Source of the DNA: Catonia carolina
Lineage: Eukaryota; Arthropoda; Insecta; Hemiptera; Achilidae
Direction of reading: 5' to 3'
Length of the DNA stretch: 64,000 nucleotides
Assembly: GCA_035578175.1 (NCBI GenBank)
Contig: JAQMRL010000008.1
Span: 64,419,541 to 64,483,540 of the forward strand
In this document: one piece after another, positions 21,896-33,424 of the stretch
Position numbering within the stretch: position 1 is the first letter of the stretch
Layout of the letters: each line of letters opens with the position of its first letter
Notes under the pieces: generated by a model
Database searches by the model: none
The model's input: the letters and a program-made list of their open reading frames with translations, nothing else
Told to the model about the DNA's origin: nothing
Made by a program: the position numbers and the translations under genes

Positions 21896-23009
21896 GTTGA
21901 AGGCGTTGAAGGTAAATATAATGTAGTAATACATTTGTCTAATGTAGGGTAATAAGGTTTTTATTGCGTTAGTGAATTTGACAATTTATCATTTATTCGT
22001 AATCTGCGTCATATTATAAAATGTACTTCCTATGTAATTTTTGAAAATGTTTGTAAAATTTCGTTTTAAAGTTTATTATTCTGTTTTAAGCTCGTAGCGA
22101 ATTTTCACGTTTGAAATTTTGTAAAAAAGTTTGATTTTTAAAACCATTTAAACTTATTAACTGATTTCGTTGTAACTTCATGTCTGAGTGTTTAATTATA
22201 ATAAATAAAAATTTTTCTACGAAATAAAATAATGGAGAATTCATATTTTACTAGCTGACCAGTGTGAATTAATTCGCACTATAATATTTATTTATTCTTA
22301 ATAAATAGCTTTATTTCGCGATGTTTTGTACTAGTGTTTATAAAATAGGATATGCACCAAAATATACAATTCTTGTCACCATAACAACAGTCTAAACAAA
22401 CTGAATTTCGCAACGTTGCCACCAGAATAGCAGTATCTGAAATTTTAATTCAATTTTGTTATTTACTTCGAAAACGCTCGTTACGGCTTTTAACAATTTT
22501 CATTTTCGGATTTGTTTGCAGAATCCCCAAAGTGTTCTCTTCATAACCACGTAAATTTGTTTAAATCAGTTCAATAGAATTCAGTATTTGAGGACAAACA
22601 GAATTTAATTAAAAATATAGTAGTCTATAAATTGCTCCAGATTTTACCTTTTAATTAGGCATATATAATTATGATATCCACTAAAACCTTGATACGTTTT
22701 CTAATGTAAGACATTTGAACAAATAGAAATTCCTTCAAAGTGCTAAAGCTTTTCTCTTTAATTTCCTGTACCTTCTATGTTTAAAAGTATTAATTTAGAA
22801 AGCTCTTGCAGAAGGCATCTCTGGCTCTAGTAAAGAAAGCCGTTTCTTTTTTAAAATATTGCTCTATAATGTATTTTTGAGCTTAACGTTCATGTAATAA
22901 TAAAAGGCAATCGCCTGTGTGTCCAGAAAGGAATGTCCTCTACTGTTTTACCTGAAGGTCAAGGGTTTCGAAAATTTTTTGCACTGTACAAAACTTATGC
23001 AATATTCCT
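21896..23009. other. Unique AT-rich sequence
   Basis: No gene or repeat family recognised over more than 1 kb. Confidence 0.35.
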
Positions 23010-23075
23010 TATCTTACTGCTGTCGCTAATGATCAAGTAACTGATGTGATTTTAAATAAATAAAAAAAAATTAAG
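23010..23075 (+). repeat. SINE D tail fragment
   Basis: CTGTCGCTAATGATCAAG followed by ATTTTAAATAAAT and an A run matches the 3' part of family D (compare 40,660-40,715). The tRNA-like head is missing. Confidence 0.5.
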
Positions 23076-23094
23076 AAAGGTTTATTTTTTATTA

Positions 23095-23312
23095 TTTTTT
23101 ATCTCTATTGTGTGTACGCTGCAATCTGTTCAATTCAGAACAAAAAGCAACCCCGTGACCCAATGACATAAGGATGATGTGTAAATGAGGTGTAGTCTTG
23201 TACCTAGGCAGACCATTCCGAGATATTATGATTAATTGAATCCCAACCATCAAAGTAAACTGGTAACCACTGTCCAGTATTCAAATCCGTATAAAAGTAA
23301 TTACCTTAAAGT
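23095..23312 (-). repeat. SINE family C, copy 4 (head truncated)
   Basis: Minus-strand body without either tRNA-like box; it stops at TAAAAGTAATTACC. Confidence 0.75.
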
Positions 23313-23734
23313 AATCATTGTACTCTTGGTTGTTATTGTTGTATAGGAACTTCGTGTGTCGTATCGTTTTGTATATATATCGATTAATCATTTATTGAAT
23401 GTTATTTACATACAAGTATTGAGAGAACAAAATGGACGCCGCTTGTAAATTCTATAACATCAGGTGTTGCATAAACAATTTTAATAAGTCTTACCTAATG
23501 AATCTTTAGGTAATTCTGTTTACGTCAAGTGTATTTTCTTTGAGTTTGATAATCTGCATGTTGAGTCATTGTCATCAACGCCCACGACAAGTGTTTCATA
23601 AAAATTTTACTCTATTTTCAACACTTTTTTTTGTTGCACAAGAAAGTTGATTGTTTTAAAATGGAGGGAATTTATTCGTAAATTTCCCTGCTTATATTAA
23701 TTTTCATAAAATATTCTCTGAAGTTTTTTCTCTC
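23313..23734. other. Unique AT-rich sequence
   Basis: No feature recognised. Confidence 0.3.
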
Positions 23735-24165
23735 TTTAGTTGTGTTATACGCGTGCGTACTGATGTATGCTTTGTGTTGTAAAGTGTGAGGCTTTTCTGT
23801 GCAGTTGCGTGCGTAAGTACGACACATACCAAATTCGTACTACTACTGGTACTATGTATAATGGAATGTTTCCATAACGCCTCTTCCACATCCACATTTT
23901 TCCTCCGTATGCCTCTTTGTTAAATCTCTCTCTCACCGTGTGAGTGCGCGCCTGTCAATGTGAGCGCGCTAGGCGTTTGCGTGTGCATGGTCGTCTGCTC
24001 GCTCGCTTCCCGACTACTCAACAACGCGCACGCTGTTCGTACTGTTGTAGCAGACTACAACCGACGTAGTAGCTGAACCGACATCAAGTAGCAGGCTACA
24101 ATACACTTTGTGCTGCATCGGTTCGTTGGGTGGGAGGAGGGATTTTCTGTTTGTGCTACACTACA
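23735..24165. promoter_or_regulatory. CpG-rich patch with repeated CTACAAC / TAGTAGC motifs
   Basis: Many CpG and GCGC words (TGAGTGCGCGCCTG, GAGCGCGC, AACGCGCACGC) in an AT-rich setting. GTTGTAG-CAGA-CTACAAC at 24,044-24,061 is a hairpin with 7-bp arms, and the TAGCAG / GTAGTAGC words repeat to 24,110. It looks like an unmethylated promoter-type island; no exon could be tied to it. Confidence 0.3.
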
Positions 24166-25344
24166 GCAAACTATGTATATTATGAAGTCGACTTTATTAA
24201 CGGAGAACTATAATACAATATTGTCTATGTGTAGGTGTTTGTGCGCGCGCGTTATATAGTATACATATATATTTTAGGTGGGTTTTGCTACTGATGTTAT
24301 ATTATATATATAGTCGCTCCATTTTGCGCGCTCTCGCTATAGGGTAAAATCGATATTTTGTTGTACACAGCTATATAATGAGAGAAATTGGGATAGAAAG
24401 AGAAAAATAAAAGAGAGAGAGAAATGATGAGAGAAATCTGACAACACTGCCGAACGAAAATTTTATGTAATCTCTTAACATTTTATTTTATATTATGATT
24501 ATGTTCCAATTTATTTTTTGGTTGACGGTTTTTTTATCGTCGTATTAATAAAGGCTCAATCATATTCCGCATTTGAAAAAATAATTATGGTAAATTGTTT
24601 AAAGAAATTTTAAGATATGTGGAAGGTTTTTTTAAGAAATTCAGTACTATTTTAGTCGTCAGGTTCTTCGTCATCACGTCAATATTTCAGTCTGTAAATT
24701 TAATTATTAAGGTTACCTCGATGACGTAATCTGTAAATTCTAAACTGATTATCCCGAATTCAATTCTCGATTAAGGTCGATTTTAATTCCGTAAAAAATT
24801 TATTTTTCTTTTTTTGTAGGTATTTTCTATTAGACCACCGCAAATTAACAAATCGCTTGTATCGTCTCTCATTCCGTTCGGGAATAAACAAAGTTACGTG
24901 ACTATGAATTGTATTTTTTCATTTGAAGGGAAGAATTAACAAACAAGGTTTCTAATCTTTACGAGCGGATTTTGAGAGATATTACAGCTTTTGGGATTTT
25001 AGAATAATAGATTAAGCGTGTTTTCATTTTTTTTATGTTTCTTGTTAAATGTGTTAGATTATTTAATACATTATTAATATTTTACAAAATTTAGCATATT
25101 TTTAGTTTGGTTACATCTCAAGGGTTTTTAAGAAATAGGATTGTGTAACAGAAACGAACCCTGTTCCTTTTCTCTGCGTGATCGCTAATTACTGAACAGT
25201 TGATACGATATATAAAAAAATAAGAGTATAGTTAGAGTTGTTCATTATATTTTACGTTAATTTTATTTTTTCACTTTTTTGTGAGGTGTCGAAATATTCT
25301 AAATAATATATAGCGGTCTATATAATATATGTAATCTGAAGCTT
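24166..25344. other. Unique sequence with TA-rich and GA-rich tracts
   Basis: 24,240-24,320 holds a GCGC run and TATATA tracts, and 24,375-24,440 is rich in GAGAGA. Beyond that nothing is recognised. Confidence 0.35.
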
Positions 25345-25738
25345 AGTTGTTGTTTACGTAATCAGCCGAAAGGCTGGTTTGAATTTCTGGAGTCTTTACT
25401 AAGTATAACGAGGAGTGAGGTAGTTTACAATTCCCTTCCTCACTAAGTGGAAAAGTATACTTAGCATGCCGGGCCCTCTGAAAAGCTTATACTTTCCACC
25501 CTGCAAATGACATCTTCACTTCGTTCACCACAGGGTCTGGCTGTATAATGAAATTCATTACTTCCAGAGGAGATAACTCTGACTAATGTCATTACACCTC
25601 TACCTCTTGTGTTCTACCTCTTGTGTTGCTTCAGTCGTATAATTGGCTGACATTGTGATAAGAAACGGAACTACTTTTTGTAGCCCTGGAACTAGCAGAT
25701 CAAGTGCAAATAATCTAACACTCCACCTGCCTGTTATG
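25345..25738 (-). mobile_element. SINE-like family B, copy 11
   Basis: Complete minus-strand copy. A small 12-bp tandem repeat (CTACCTCTTGTG) sits inside at 25,600-25,628. Confidence 0.8.
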
Positions 25739-26335
25739 ACCGTATATAGGGTTATATACCAGCTTAAATCGAAATATATTATTTTATATCATCAAATTGA
25801 CACAATTATAGGATTTAACCTTTTTAATTCTAATGATATATTACGGGAAATCATTGATTCCTTTGAAAATCAATGTTTCAGTTGAAAATACGTATCTTAC
25901 TACCCTGCGATGTATTGTACAATAATTGTTGTTTCATTTTATTGTAGTCTTGTGTTAAAAATCTTTCCTAAAGAGTAAAGATGTTTTTTTTCTTTATGGA
26001 AGTTTTTATTACTTCAGTACAAATTCTCTAAAAGTAATGTTCATAAATAAATCGCAACTGTTGTGTGAAATCAAGGGAAAAGTAATAAATTCGTCTACTC
26101 AAAAACAATTAAGTGCTGTATGATAGATTATATATTATGAATGCGTTTTTGGGTACGAATCCTTGCTATGCGAATAAAAATCTGATAAATCCGCTAAATA
26201 TTCGTTCCTAAAGTTAGTCTTAACTACGAAAACTTATAGTCGTTGACTTTAATCAGCGAAAACGTGAAACAAAGTGACGTACTATTGGGGTTGAGAGAAG
26301 TTAATTCACCGCAGAATCCGTTTGTACAGAGGAAT
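25739..26335. other. Unique AT-rich sequence
   Basis: No feature recognised; the 80-codon frame from 25,643 mostly starts in the SINE. Confidence 0.3.
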
Positions 26336-27148
26336 ACTTTCTCTTGCCTATGTGAATATAAAGGAAGAAAAGTATTGTTTTCATGTCGATTTTTCGGAAT
26401 TGAGTTTTACCTGATGTACACGTTTTCAGACCCCCTGAACCCAAAAAACATGTTTTTAGCGATTGATCTGTGTTAGTGTGAACGTAATATCTCAAGAACA
26501 GAACATCGTACGAAGTTGAAAGTTGAAATTTAAGTTAGATACCACTAGAAGACCCGAAGCGAAAATTTTCAACAAAATCGGTCAACCGGAATTAGTAGTT
26601 TATTCGTTTCATTTTTTTGAGATTTTCTCAAAAACGGCTCCTACGATTTTTTTTTAAAAATCGTCTCATTTACTAAATTTTTTATGCTCTACAAGGTACG
26701 GTAGACGCCATGTCTGCTGAAATTCTTGGAAAGGGTGTTTTCTCGTAAAATAATTGTTTTTTGAGATAGCAGTTTTAATATGCATTTTGGCGCAAAAGTG
26801 TATAAAATATAAAGTGTAATAAATATAAGTGTAATAAAAGTTGTAGGCAATTTCAAAATCTACAACCTTTATTTCAAACATTTTTTTGTGTAAAGCTTAG
26901 TTTAGCGGTAATTAGTGATTTTCTGGTTAATTTTTTTTTTCATTAAAATCTGTAAAAAAAAGATTTTGGCCGTAGTATCCATTTTACGACAAAAATGGAT
27001 ATAATCAAATTTATAGGAAAATAAAAAATCTACATATTTTATTTTAAGCATTTTTCTCTACAGAAAGTAAGGTTATGTTGTTTGAGGTTAGTGGTTATTA
27101 TTTGCATTGGCAAGAGAAAGCCGTGTGAGTGTTTCACACCAGATTTTT
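26336..27148 (+). mobile_element. Family A, copy 7 (internal deletion)
   Basis: Both ends are present. The second tandem unit is shortened: the text jumps from CTCTACAGA to the TTATGTTGTTTGAGG block, and the microsatellite is reduced to GTGTTAGTGTG. It abuts a hAT remnant on its right. Confidence 0.8.
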
Positions 27149-27149
27149 T

Positions 27150-27533
27150 TTTGTTCTTATATCGTTTAATGTCTATTTCGAGGTTTCTAGTTGCTGTTTT
27201 TAAAGTTGATCCTAAGTGACTTTCTATTAAATGAGCTTTAAATTTGATAGTTTTCATTAACGAAAAAGCGTGCTCACAAATAAAATTACTACCGAAAAAC
27301 ATGATAGTTTTAAAAAATTTCACGCGGTAAGTAATTTTTGTAGAAATTTAATGAAATATTCTAGGTAAAAAAAAATGTTTGGGTAACACTCTATGTCCGT
27401 ATCATATTGTGCTGGCTTGTACCTTTTACTGTAAAATAGTATTTTGTTTCACTTAATTTAAGAGCAATATTTTAGGGCGAATTGCGGGCCGCAAAAAAAA
27501 AAACAAATCGGGGCCGCGGGTTGTGCACTCCTG
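27150..27533 (-). pseudogene. hAT element remnant: 5' end plus transposase C-terminus
   Basis: On the minus strand the frame from 27,323 reads FFGSNFICEHAFSLMKTIK, then SHLGSTLKTATRNLEIDI, the C-terminal dimerisation region of hAT transposases of the type related to vertebrate EPM2AIP1/GTF2IRD2 domains. Further up the same strand CAGGAGTGCACAACC followed by CGCGGCCCCG and GCGGCCCGC (27,533-27,483) resembles a hAT 5' terminus. The zinc-finger and catalytic parts between them are gone, so it is an internally deleted copy. The 3' end is missing where family A copy 7 begins at 27,148, suggesting that insertion or a deletion at that junction removed it. Confidence 0.7.
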
Positions 27534-27949
27534 AACTATAACGTCATTTTGTGTTCCGATCATTGCCTATTCTACACCTGATGTTTTATTTGTGAAAAAA
27601 TATAGTTTTTTTAGTTTATAGTTTTGTGCAATTAATTTACATCTCTGTTTTCATTATTTTGGTGTATCAATTAAATTGATAAACTGTTGGTAAATTAACT
27701 TTAAAGTATTCTCTGTTGGTCAGAGAGCAGCCGGTTCAAATAACCCGCGGCTGTCGTTGCTACTGGACCAAATAATTAACCGATTGATTGAAACAAAATA
27801 CTACTGATTACAATGTTCGATTATCAAAGAACGGTATTTGCAATACGTTGAATCACCAATGTAACTACCGCTTTCTGTACTTTGTGTGTTTACCACGTAA
27901 TTTTTTAACTTCCTCCTAAAACTTTACATTTTTGTACAATATGTTGATT
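27534..27949. other. Unique sequence
   Basis: No feature recognised. Confidence 0.3.
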
Positions 27950-28344
27950 TAGGACAATAGGAAAGAAAACGAGACAGGACACCCAAATGAAATTTTACAG
28001 AGCAGAGGCCGTATTACATGGGGATTACAGAGGAACGAATCTCGTATCCAGGCTTCTGAAATGAGATTTTTCTGGGGGAGTCAAAGGTTGTACCCGGTTA
28101 GATAGAGTAGGCCTACGTGACGAAACTTAACGCGCCGAGTTAAATGTTTAGTCACTATGTGAAACATTAAAATTATATGAGAAACTGGTTCAATCATTTA
28201 CTTCACATGCTGGCACACAGACTATGAGCATGGAAATATAAACCTAAAAGGAAGCGAGACTTGGGAAGACCTAAAAAGAGATGGATGCCGGAACAGGCCA
28301 TTGACAAAAACGTTACACAAATCTACAAAAACGCTATTCCGTAG
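27950..28344 (+). pseudogene. LINE ORF2 C-terminal remnant
   Basis: Frame-broken but readable. Around 28,035-28,090 it gives RIQASEMRF and, in another frame, GVKGCTRLDR. From 28,231 it gives WKYKPKRKRDLGRPKKRW and so on to a stop at 28,342-28,344. These are hallmark stretches after the reverse transcriptase domain of insect LINEs. There are several frameshifts, and no catalytic part remains. Confidence 0.75.
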
Positions 28345-28489
28345 ACATTAATGTAACATTATTAGAAAATAAATTACGTATGAAAACGAAGAAGCAGGAC
28401 TAATTGTCTAAAATGATCCAGTGTGGTCATATTATAAAAACATCAAACCATTAATCAATGCAATACGGCTTTACAAACGTAAGTAACGT

Positions 28490-28885
28490 GTTTGTTTAGG
28501 TCATCAGCCGAAAGGCTGGTTTGAACCTGCAGAGGTTTTACTAAGTAAAACTATACCTATACCTATACTTTACAATGCCTTCCTCACTGAGTGGAAAAGT
28601 ACGCTTATCAGTATACCAGGCCCTCTGAAAAGCACATATCTTCCACTCTGCAAATGACACCTTCACTTTATTCACCACAGGGTCTGGCTGTATAATGAAA
28701 TTCATTACTTTCAGAGGAGATAACTCTGATTAGTGTCTTTTACACCTTTACCTCTTCTGTTCTTAAATTATTCAGTCATTTAACTAGCTGACCATGGGAT
28801 AAGAAACAGAACTATTTATTTTAGCCCTGCAAAGAACAGATTGAGTGTAAATAATCTGACACTCCACCTGTCTGTTATGGACAGA
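28490..28885 (-). mobile_element. SINE-like family B, copy 12, with 11-bp target duplication
   Basis: GTAAGTAACGT occurs at 28,479-28,489 and 28,886-28,896. It is inserted just after the LINE remnant, and a second LINE remnant follows. Confidence 0.85.
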
Positions 28886-28984
28886 GTAAGTAACGTATAA
28901 AAGTGACACTTTTTAAATTAAATCAGAAAAACAGGAAAGACAAATATCCAAAATACTAAGTAGAATACTCGTATTTTAGAACTT

Positions 28985-29330
28985 GCATAAATAAAATATG
29001 TCAAAAAGAGGAGTAGCCATACCAAATGAGATGGTTTTTAAAGAGATAAAATCAATAATTGACGCTATGAAAAAAAGGATTCCTTTTTCGGACATTTGAT
29101 GGGAACACGTGAAGACAGATTGACTATTTTATAGATAGATAATAGGTACAACAACTGTAGAAACTGAGAACTTAACCCATTTGGATTTGGGAGTCAAAAC
29201 AGACATAAAGAATTGGGCCTGACACGAGTAATTAACAGAAAAACTTAAAAAAAATTTAAGGCTAAGAATTTAAGATTTCAACCAATGACAAACCAAGAAA
29301 GATTATTTAAAAAGGATATTTTTAGAGGCA
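28985..29330 (+). pseudogene. LINE ORF2 C-terminal remnant, second
   Basis: In broken frames it reads FFGHLMGTREDRLT near 29,085-29,130 and, further on, LRFQPMTNQERLF, again typical of the LINE C-terminus (the FGHxMR-type motif). It may be a continuation of, or a different copy from, the one before SINE B copy 12; motif order argues for a separate copy. Confidence 0.55.
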
Positions 29331-29695
29331 GAAAGAAAATCAAGATGTAATAGAATGAAAAACGTATTGGGAATCAGAAAATCTAAAAATTCTAAATCAA
29401 ATCGAAATCGAAGTAGTTCAATGAGTCCGTAAGAGATAAAATAAATATCACATGTAGAATTCAGGCGTAGATTATTGCATAACGTGTAAGAGAAATATAG
29501 GCTTATATAAAATTTGACTTCTAAAAATTTGTTATAATGAATCAGAAAATTCTGATACATTAAAATAACATAAACCAGTTTGTTTTAAAAATCGTACTAC
29601 TTTAGAACCCCGCTAATCTGAACTAATTTCTAATTTTTTAACATGCTTTTTACGTATAAAACTTGTTTTAAAATGAAAACTAAGTAATTTCATAA
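29331..29695. other. Unique AT-rich sequence
   Basis: No feature recognised. Confidence 0.3.
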
Positions 29696-29759
29696 TTTTT
29701 TTTATTTACGTTGCAATCTGTACAACTATGAACAATAAGCAACCCCTTGACCCAATGAG

Positions 29760-30147
29760 TTGTTTAGGTCATCAGCCGAGGCTGGTTTGAACCTGTAGAG
29801 GTTTTACTAAGTAAAACGAGGAGTGAGTTGGTTTACCTTGCCTTCCTCACTGAGTGGAAAAGTGCACTTATCAGCATGCTGGGCCCTCTGAAAAGCACAT
29901 ATTTTCCTCTCTGCAAATGCACCTTCACTTCATTCACCACAGGGTCTGGCTGTATAATAAAATTCATTACTTTCAGAGGAGATAACTCTGATTAGTGTCT
30001 TTTACACCTCTGCCTCTTTTGTTATTAAATGATTCAGTCATTTAATTGGCTGACCATGTGATAAGAAACAGTACTATTTATTTTAACCCTTTAACTAACA
30101 GATTGAGTGTAAATAATTTGACACTGTACCTGCCTGTTATTGACAGG
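29760..30147 (-). mobile_element. SINE-like family B, copy 6, nested in SINE C
   Basis: CCCAATGAG at 29,751-29,759 is repeated at 30,148-30,156, and the flanking SINE C text continues without a gap, so the insertion point is exact. Confidence 0.9.
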
Positions 30148-30313
30148 CCCAATGAGATGAGGATGATATCTATGACGTGTAAATGAGGTGTAGTCTCACA
30201 GGTTGTACAGACTCACGCTCCTGAGAGAGTATGGGTTAATTGAACCCCAACCATGCAAGTACATCGGTAACCCCTGTCTAGTATTCAAATCTGTATAAAC
30301 GTAACTACATTTA

Positions 30314-30655
30314 AGACCTATTCCTACGAAGCTGCTAATTGATTAGCAACTAACAAAGTAGCGTAATGGGAACGAACAACTAGTTTAGTTAAAGCGCTAG
30401 TGATTTTGAACATGTTTGATTTTACTAGCGCTAGTAGGGGGAGATAAGGTCACGTAATTGACTAGCGCTAGTAAACTAGCTCAGTGTGAACGTTTGGAAA
30501 CGTTGTTAGTGGTTAGTAAGCTGTACTTTGTACACAAATACACAATACAACTCATGTATGTGATCAGAGGCTTGGATTAATTAACTAGCTCCGTAGGAAG
30601 CGTCACCTATGCGCTAGCAGGTGCTGCTAGTAAACTAGCATCATGGGAATTCTCA
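30314..30655. mobile_element. Miniature inverted-repeat element rich in GCTAGT motifs, nested in SINE C
   Basis: About 340 bp absent from other SINE C copies. The ends are imperfect inverted repeats (left TTCCTACGAAGCTGCTA, right complement TTCCCATGATGCTAGT). Inside, the palindrome ACTAGCGCTAGT occurs at 30,424-30,435 and 30,461-30,472, and CTAGTAAACTAGC occurs twice. No coding capacity. Class unknown; target duplication not clear. Confidence 0.6.
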
Positions 30656-30768
30656 CTACTAGGATTTGAACCACGGAACCTTCATCTCCGAAAATCAGCT
30701 GTTAAACAACTGATCTTATCGATGAATTTACCGAAAGACCAACCCAGTGGGTTAATTTCATAATGAAA

Positions 30769-31550
30769 AAATTTTGGTGTAAAACACTCACACAAATGTC
30801 TTGCCAATGCAAATAATGAACAATATAACCAAACAGTAATAATAAAATACAACATTAGAAACAAACAAAACATTAGAAAACTTACCTCAAAAAACGTAAC
30901 CTTATTTTAATCATGAGTAAATGATGCAAAATGAAAACCAACCTCAGTTTTGCTTAATAATATGGGCAATCACTCTTTCACGCTAAACTAGGCTCTGTAG
31001 AGATAAATGCTTGAAATAAAAGTTGTAAATTTTTGAAATGTCTACAACTTTGATTATATACACTTTTGCACTAAAATGCATATTAATGGCCGCAATCTTA
31101 AAAAAAACCATTTTTTTCTACGAGAGAATAGCCTCCCCAAGAATTTCAGCACACATAGCGCCTATACCGTATCTTGTTGAGTAGAGCATAAAATATTTAG
31201 TAAATGAGGCGATTTTTAAAAAATCGTAGGAGCCGTTTTTGAAAATCGTAAAAAAGTAAAAAGTGACACGAATAAACTACTAATTCCGGTTGACCGATTT
31301 TGATGAAAATGTTCGTTTCGTGTTCTCTAGTAGTACCTAACTTAAGTTTTAAGTTTCAACTTTGTAGGCCTACGATGTTCCGTTTTTGAGATATTCTGTT
31401 CACACTCACACAGAGACCAATCGTTAAAAACATGTTTTTTGGGTTCAGGGGGTTTTGAAACGTGTATATCCGGTGAAAACTCGATTTCGAAAAATCGATA
31501 TGAAAACAATACTCTCCTCCCTATATATTCATATAGGCAAGAGAAAGTAA
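30769..31550 (-). mobile_element. Family A, copy 8 (one tandem unit lost)
   Basis: Inverted copy with both ends. Only one tandem unit remains, as if the two units recombined. The 3' sub-terminal repeat is altered (TGTCTTGCCAATG). Confidence 0.8.
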
Positions 31551-31596
31551 AAATTAATAAGCTTCGAAACATAAAAATTAAATTTAAAAACACAAT

Positions 31597-31713
31597 AAAT
31601 AGTATATTTTCATACGTTACAAAAAAATCATTTCATCCACCAGTGTAAACAGTTACACCCCAACGTCGTCGCTAATGACCGTTGTAGTTGATGCGACGTT
31701 AAATAAATTAAAA
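31597..31713 (+). repeat. SINE D/E 3' fragment
   Basis: Carries TTTCATACGTTAC, as in the E copy at 54,570, then the D-type CGTCGTCGCTAATGACCG and a TTAAATAAATT tail with an A run. It looks like a chimera of the two tails and lacks a head. Confidence 0.55.
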
Positions 31714-32485
31714 AAAAAAAAAATAGTATAGTTGAGAATCGAAAACTAACATAACCAGGTTCTTATTTCAAGATAAATCGCTTACTGGTAAAACATTTCT
31801 TCTAGTTGATTAGCAATAACAAGAAATTATACATTTTCACTGCTGCGTATGGCTGCTGAAAATCGCTAATTTATTTGCTGTCGTAGTGACGAAAACCTTG
31901 ATGATCAAGGAATATTTCACCAACATTTCATAACCATTACGTCTTTGTGCGTATCGTTGTGCTACGTACTACGTTGCTTAATTATACACAATTGGCCAAC
32001 ACCATTCCGATGATTCGTACGTAATATTAAATTTTTCTTCAATTTTTCAGGCCGGGAGTCTTGGTGCAGTTTTACAAATTTGCTATATCGAGGCCGGGAA
32101 ATTTGTTTTGATGTAGGCAATTTGTTCGTTTAAATTGATTCGGCGTAGTTTATGTGTCTGAATACATTTCACCAATTTATTGGTTAAACAACTTCTGTTC
32201 ATTTCCAAAAATGTATAGTTAAATCTCAAATTATTTTGGAACTGGAAAAGATATTACCTCTTTTTCTAGAAGGAAAATTTGGAGCACCAAGAAAGTATAC
32301 GCTATTTGATATTGTGTTCAGGTTAATATAGTTTTAAATTTATTCTAAATAGGGCATAAAAGTTAACATTTAAATCAGTGTATCATTAAACAAATATTAA
32401 TTTAGGTAATCCATAATATGGTGTTAACAAAGATTTTATACATAGACAAATAAATGCTCCTGATTACAGCGTGTATTTATATTCT
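31714..32485. other. Unique AT-rich sequence
   Basis: No feature recognised. Confidence 0.35.
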
Positions 32486-33424
32486 TACTTTCTCTTGCCC
32501 ATATGAATATATAGGAAGGGAAGTATTGTTTTCATGTCGATTTTTCGAAATCGAGTTTTCACTGGATCTACACGTTTCCAGACCCCATGAACCTCAAAAA
32601 ACATGTTTTTAGCGATTGGTCTATGTGAGTGTGAACAAAATATTTCAAGAACGAAACATCATACGAATTTGAAACTTAAGTTAAGTATCACTAAAGGAAG
32701 CTAAAGGACTCAAAAATTTTCCATTAAAATCGGTCAACCGGAATTAGTAGTTTATTGTCATTTTTTATTTTTTGCGATTTTCTCAATAACGGCTTTTACG
32801 ATCTTTTTAAAATCGCCTTATTTACTATATTTTTTATGCTCTACATGATAGGGTAGGTGACATGTCTGCTGAAATTCTTGGCGAGGCTATTCTCTCGTAG
32901 AAAAAAAATGTCTTTTTTTAGATTGCTGCCTTAATATTCATTTTAGCGCAAAAATGTATATAAAAAAAAGTTGTAAAGAATTTAAAATTCTACAACTTTT
33001 ATTTCAAACATTTTTTTGTATAACGCTTACTTTAGCGGTAATTAGTGATTTTTTGTTTTTTCCATGAAAATCTGTAAAAATGGATTTTTTAAGATTTCGG
33101 TATTAGTATGCATTTTACGACAAACGTGTATATTATAAATTTTATAGGAAATTAAAAGATCTACAACTTTTATTTATAGCTTTTTTCTGTACAGGGACTA
33201 CTACAGAGTGTACTTTAGCGTCAAAGAGTGATTTTCCGTATTATTAAGCCAAACTGAGGTTGGTTTTCATTTTGCATCATTTTCTCATGCTTAAAATTAG
33301 GATATATTTTTTGAGGTTAATTTTTTGTTTATTTCTAATGTATTGTTACCTAGGTTAGGTTATATTGGTCATTATATTTGCATTGGAAAGAGAAAGTCGT
33401 GTGAGTGTTTCACACCAGATTTTA
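32486..33424 (+). mobile_element. Family A, copy 9
   Basis: Full length. The microsatellite is lost (TATGTGAGTGTGAAC), and the 3' sub-terminal repeat has one change (TTGGAAAGAGAAAG). Confidence 0.85.

Larger units (their letters stand above)
29696..30768 (-). mobile_element. SINE family C, copy 5, split by two insertions
   Basis: Minus-strand SINE C pieces at 29,696-29,759, 30,148-30,313 and about 30,656-30,755 join to give one near-complete element with its B box (GGTTCAAATCC) and A-box end. A family B copy and a separate miniature element separate them. Confidence 0.8.

Noticed and set aside
30121..30160. Inverted repeat at the SINE B head (CTGCCTGTTATTGACAGG)
   Set aside because: It is the normal head of family B and not a separate regulatory hairpin.
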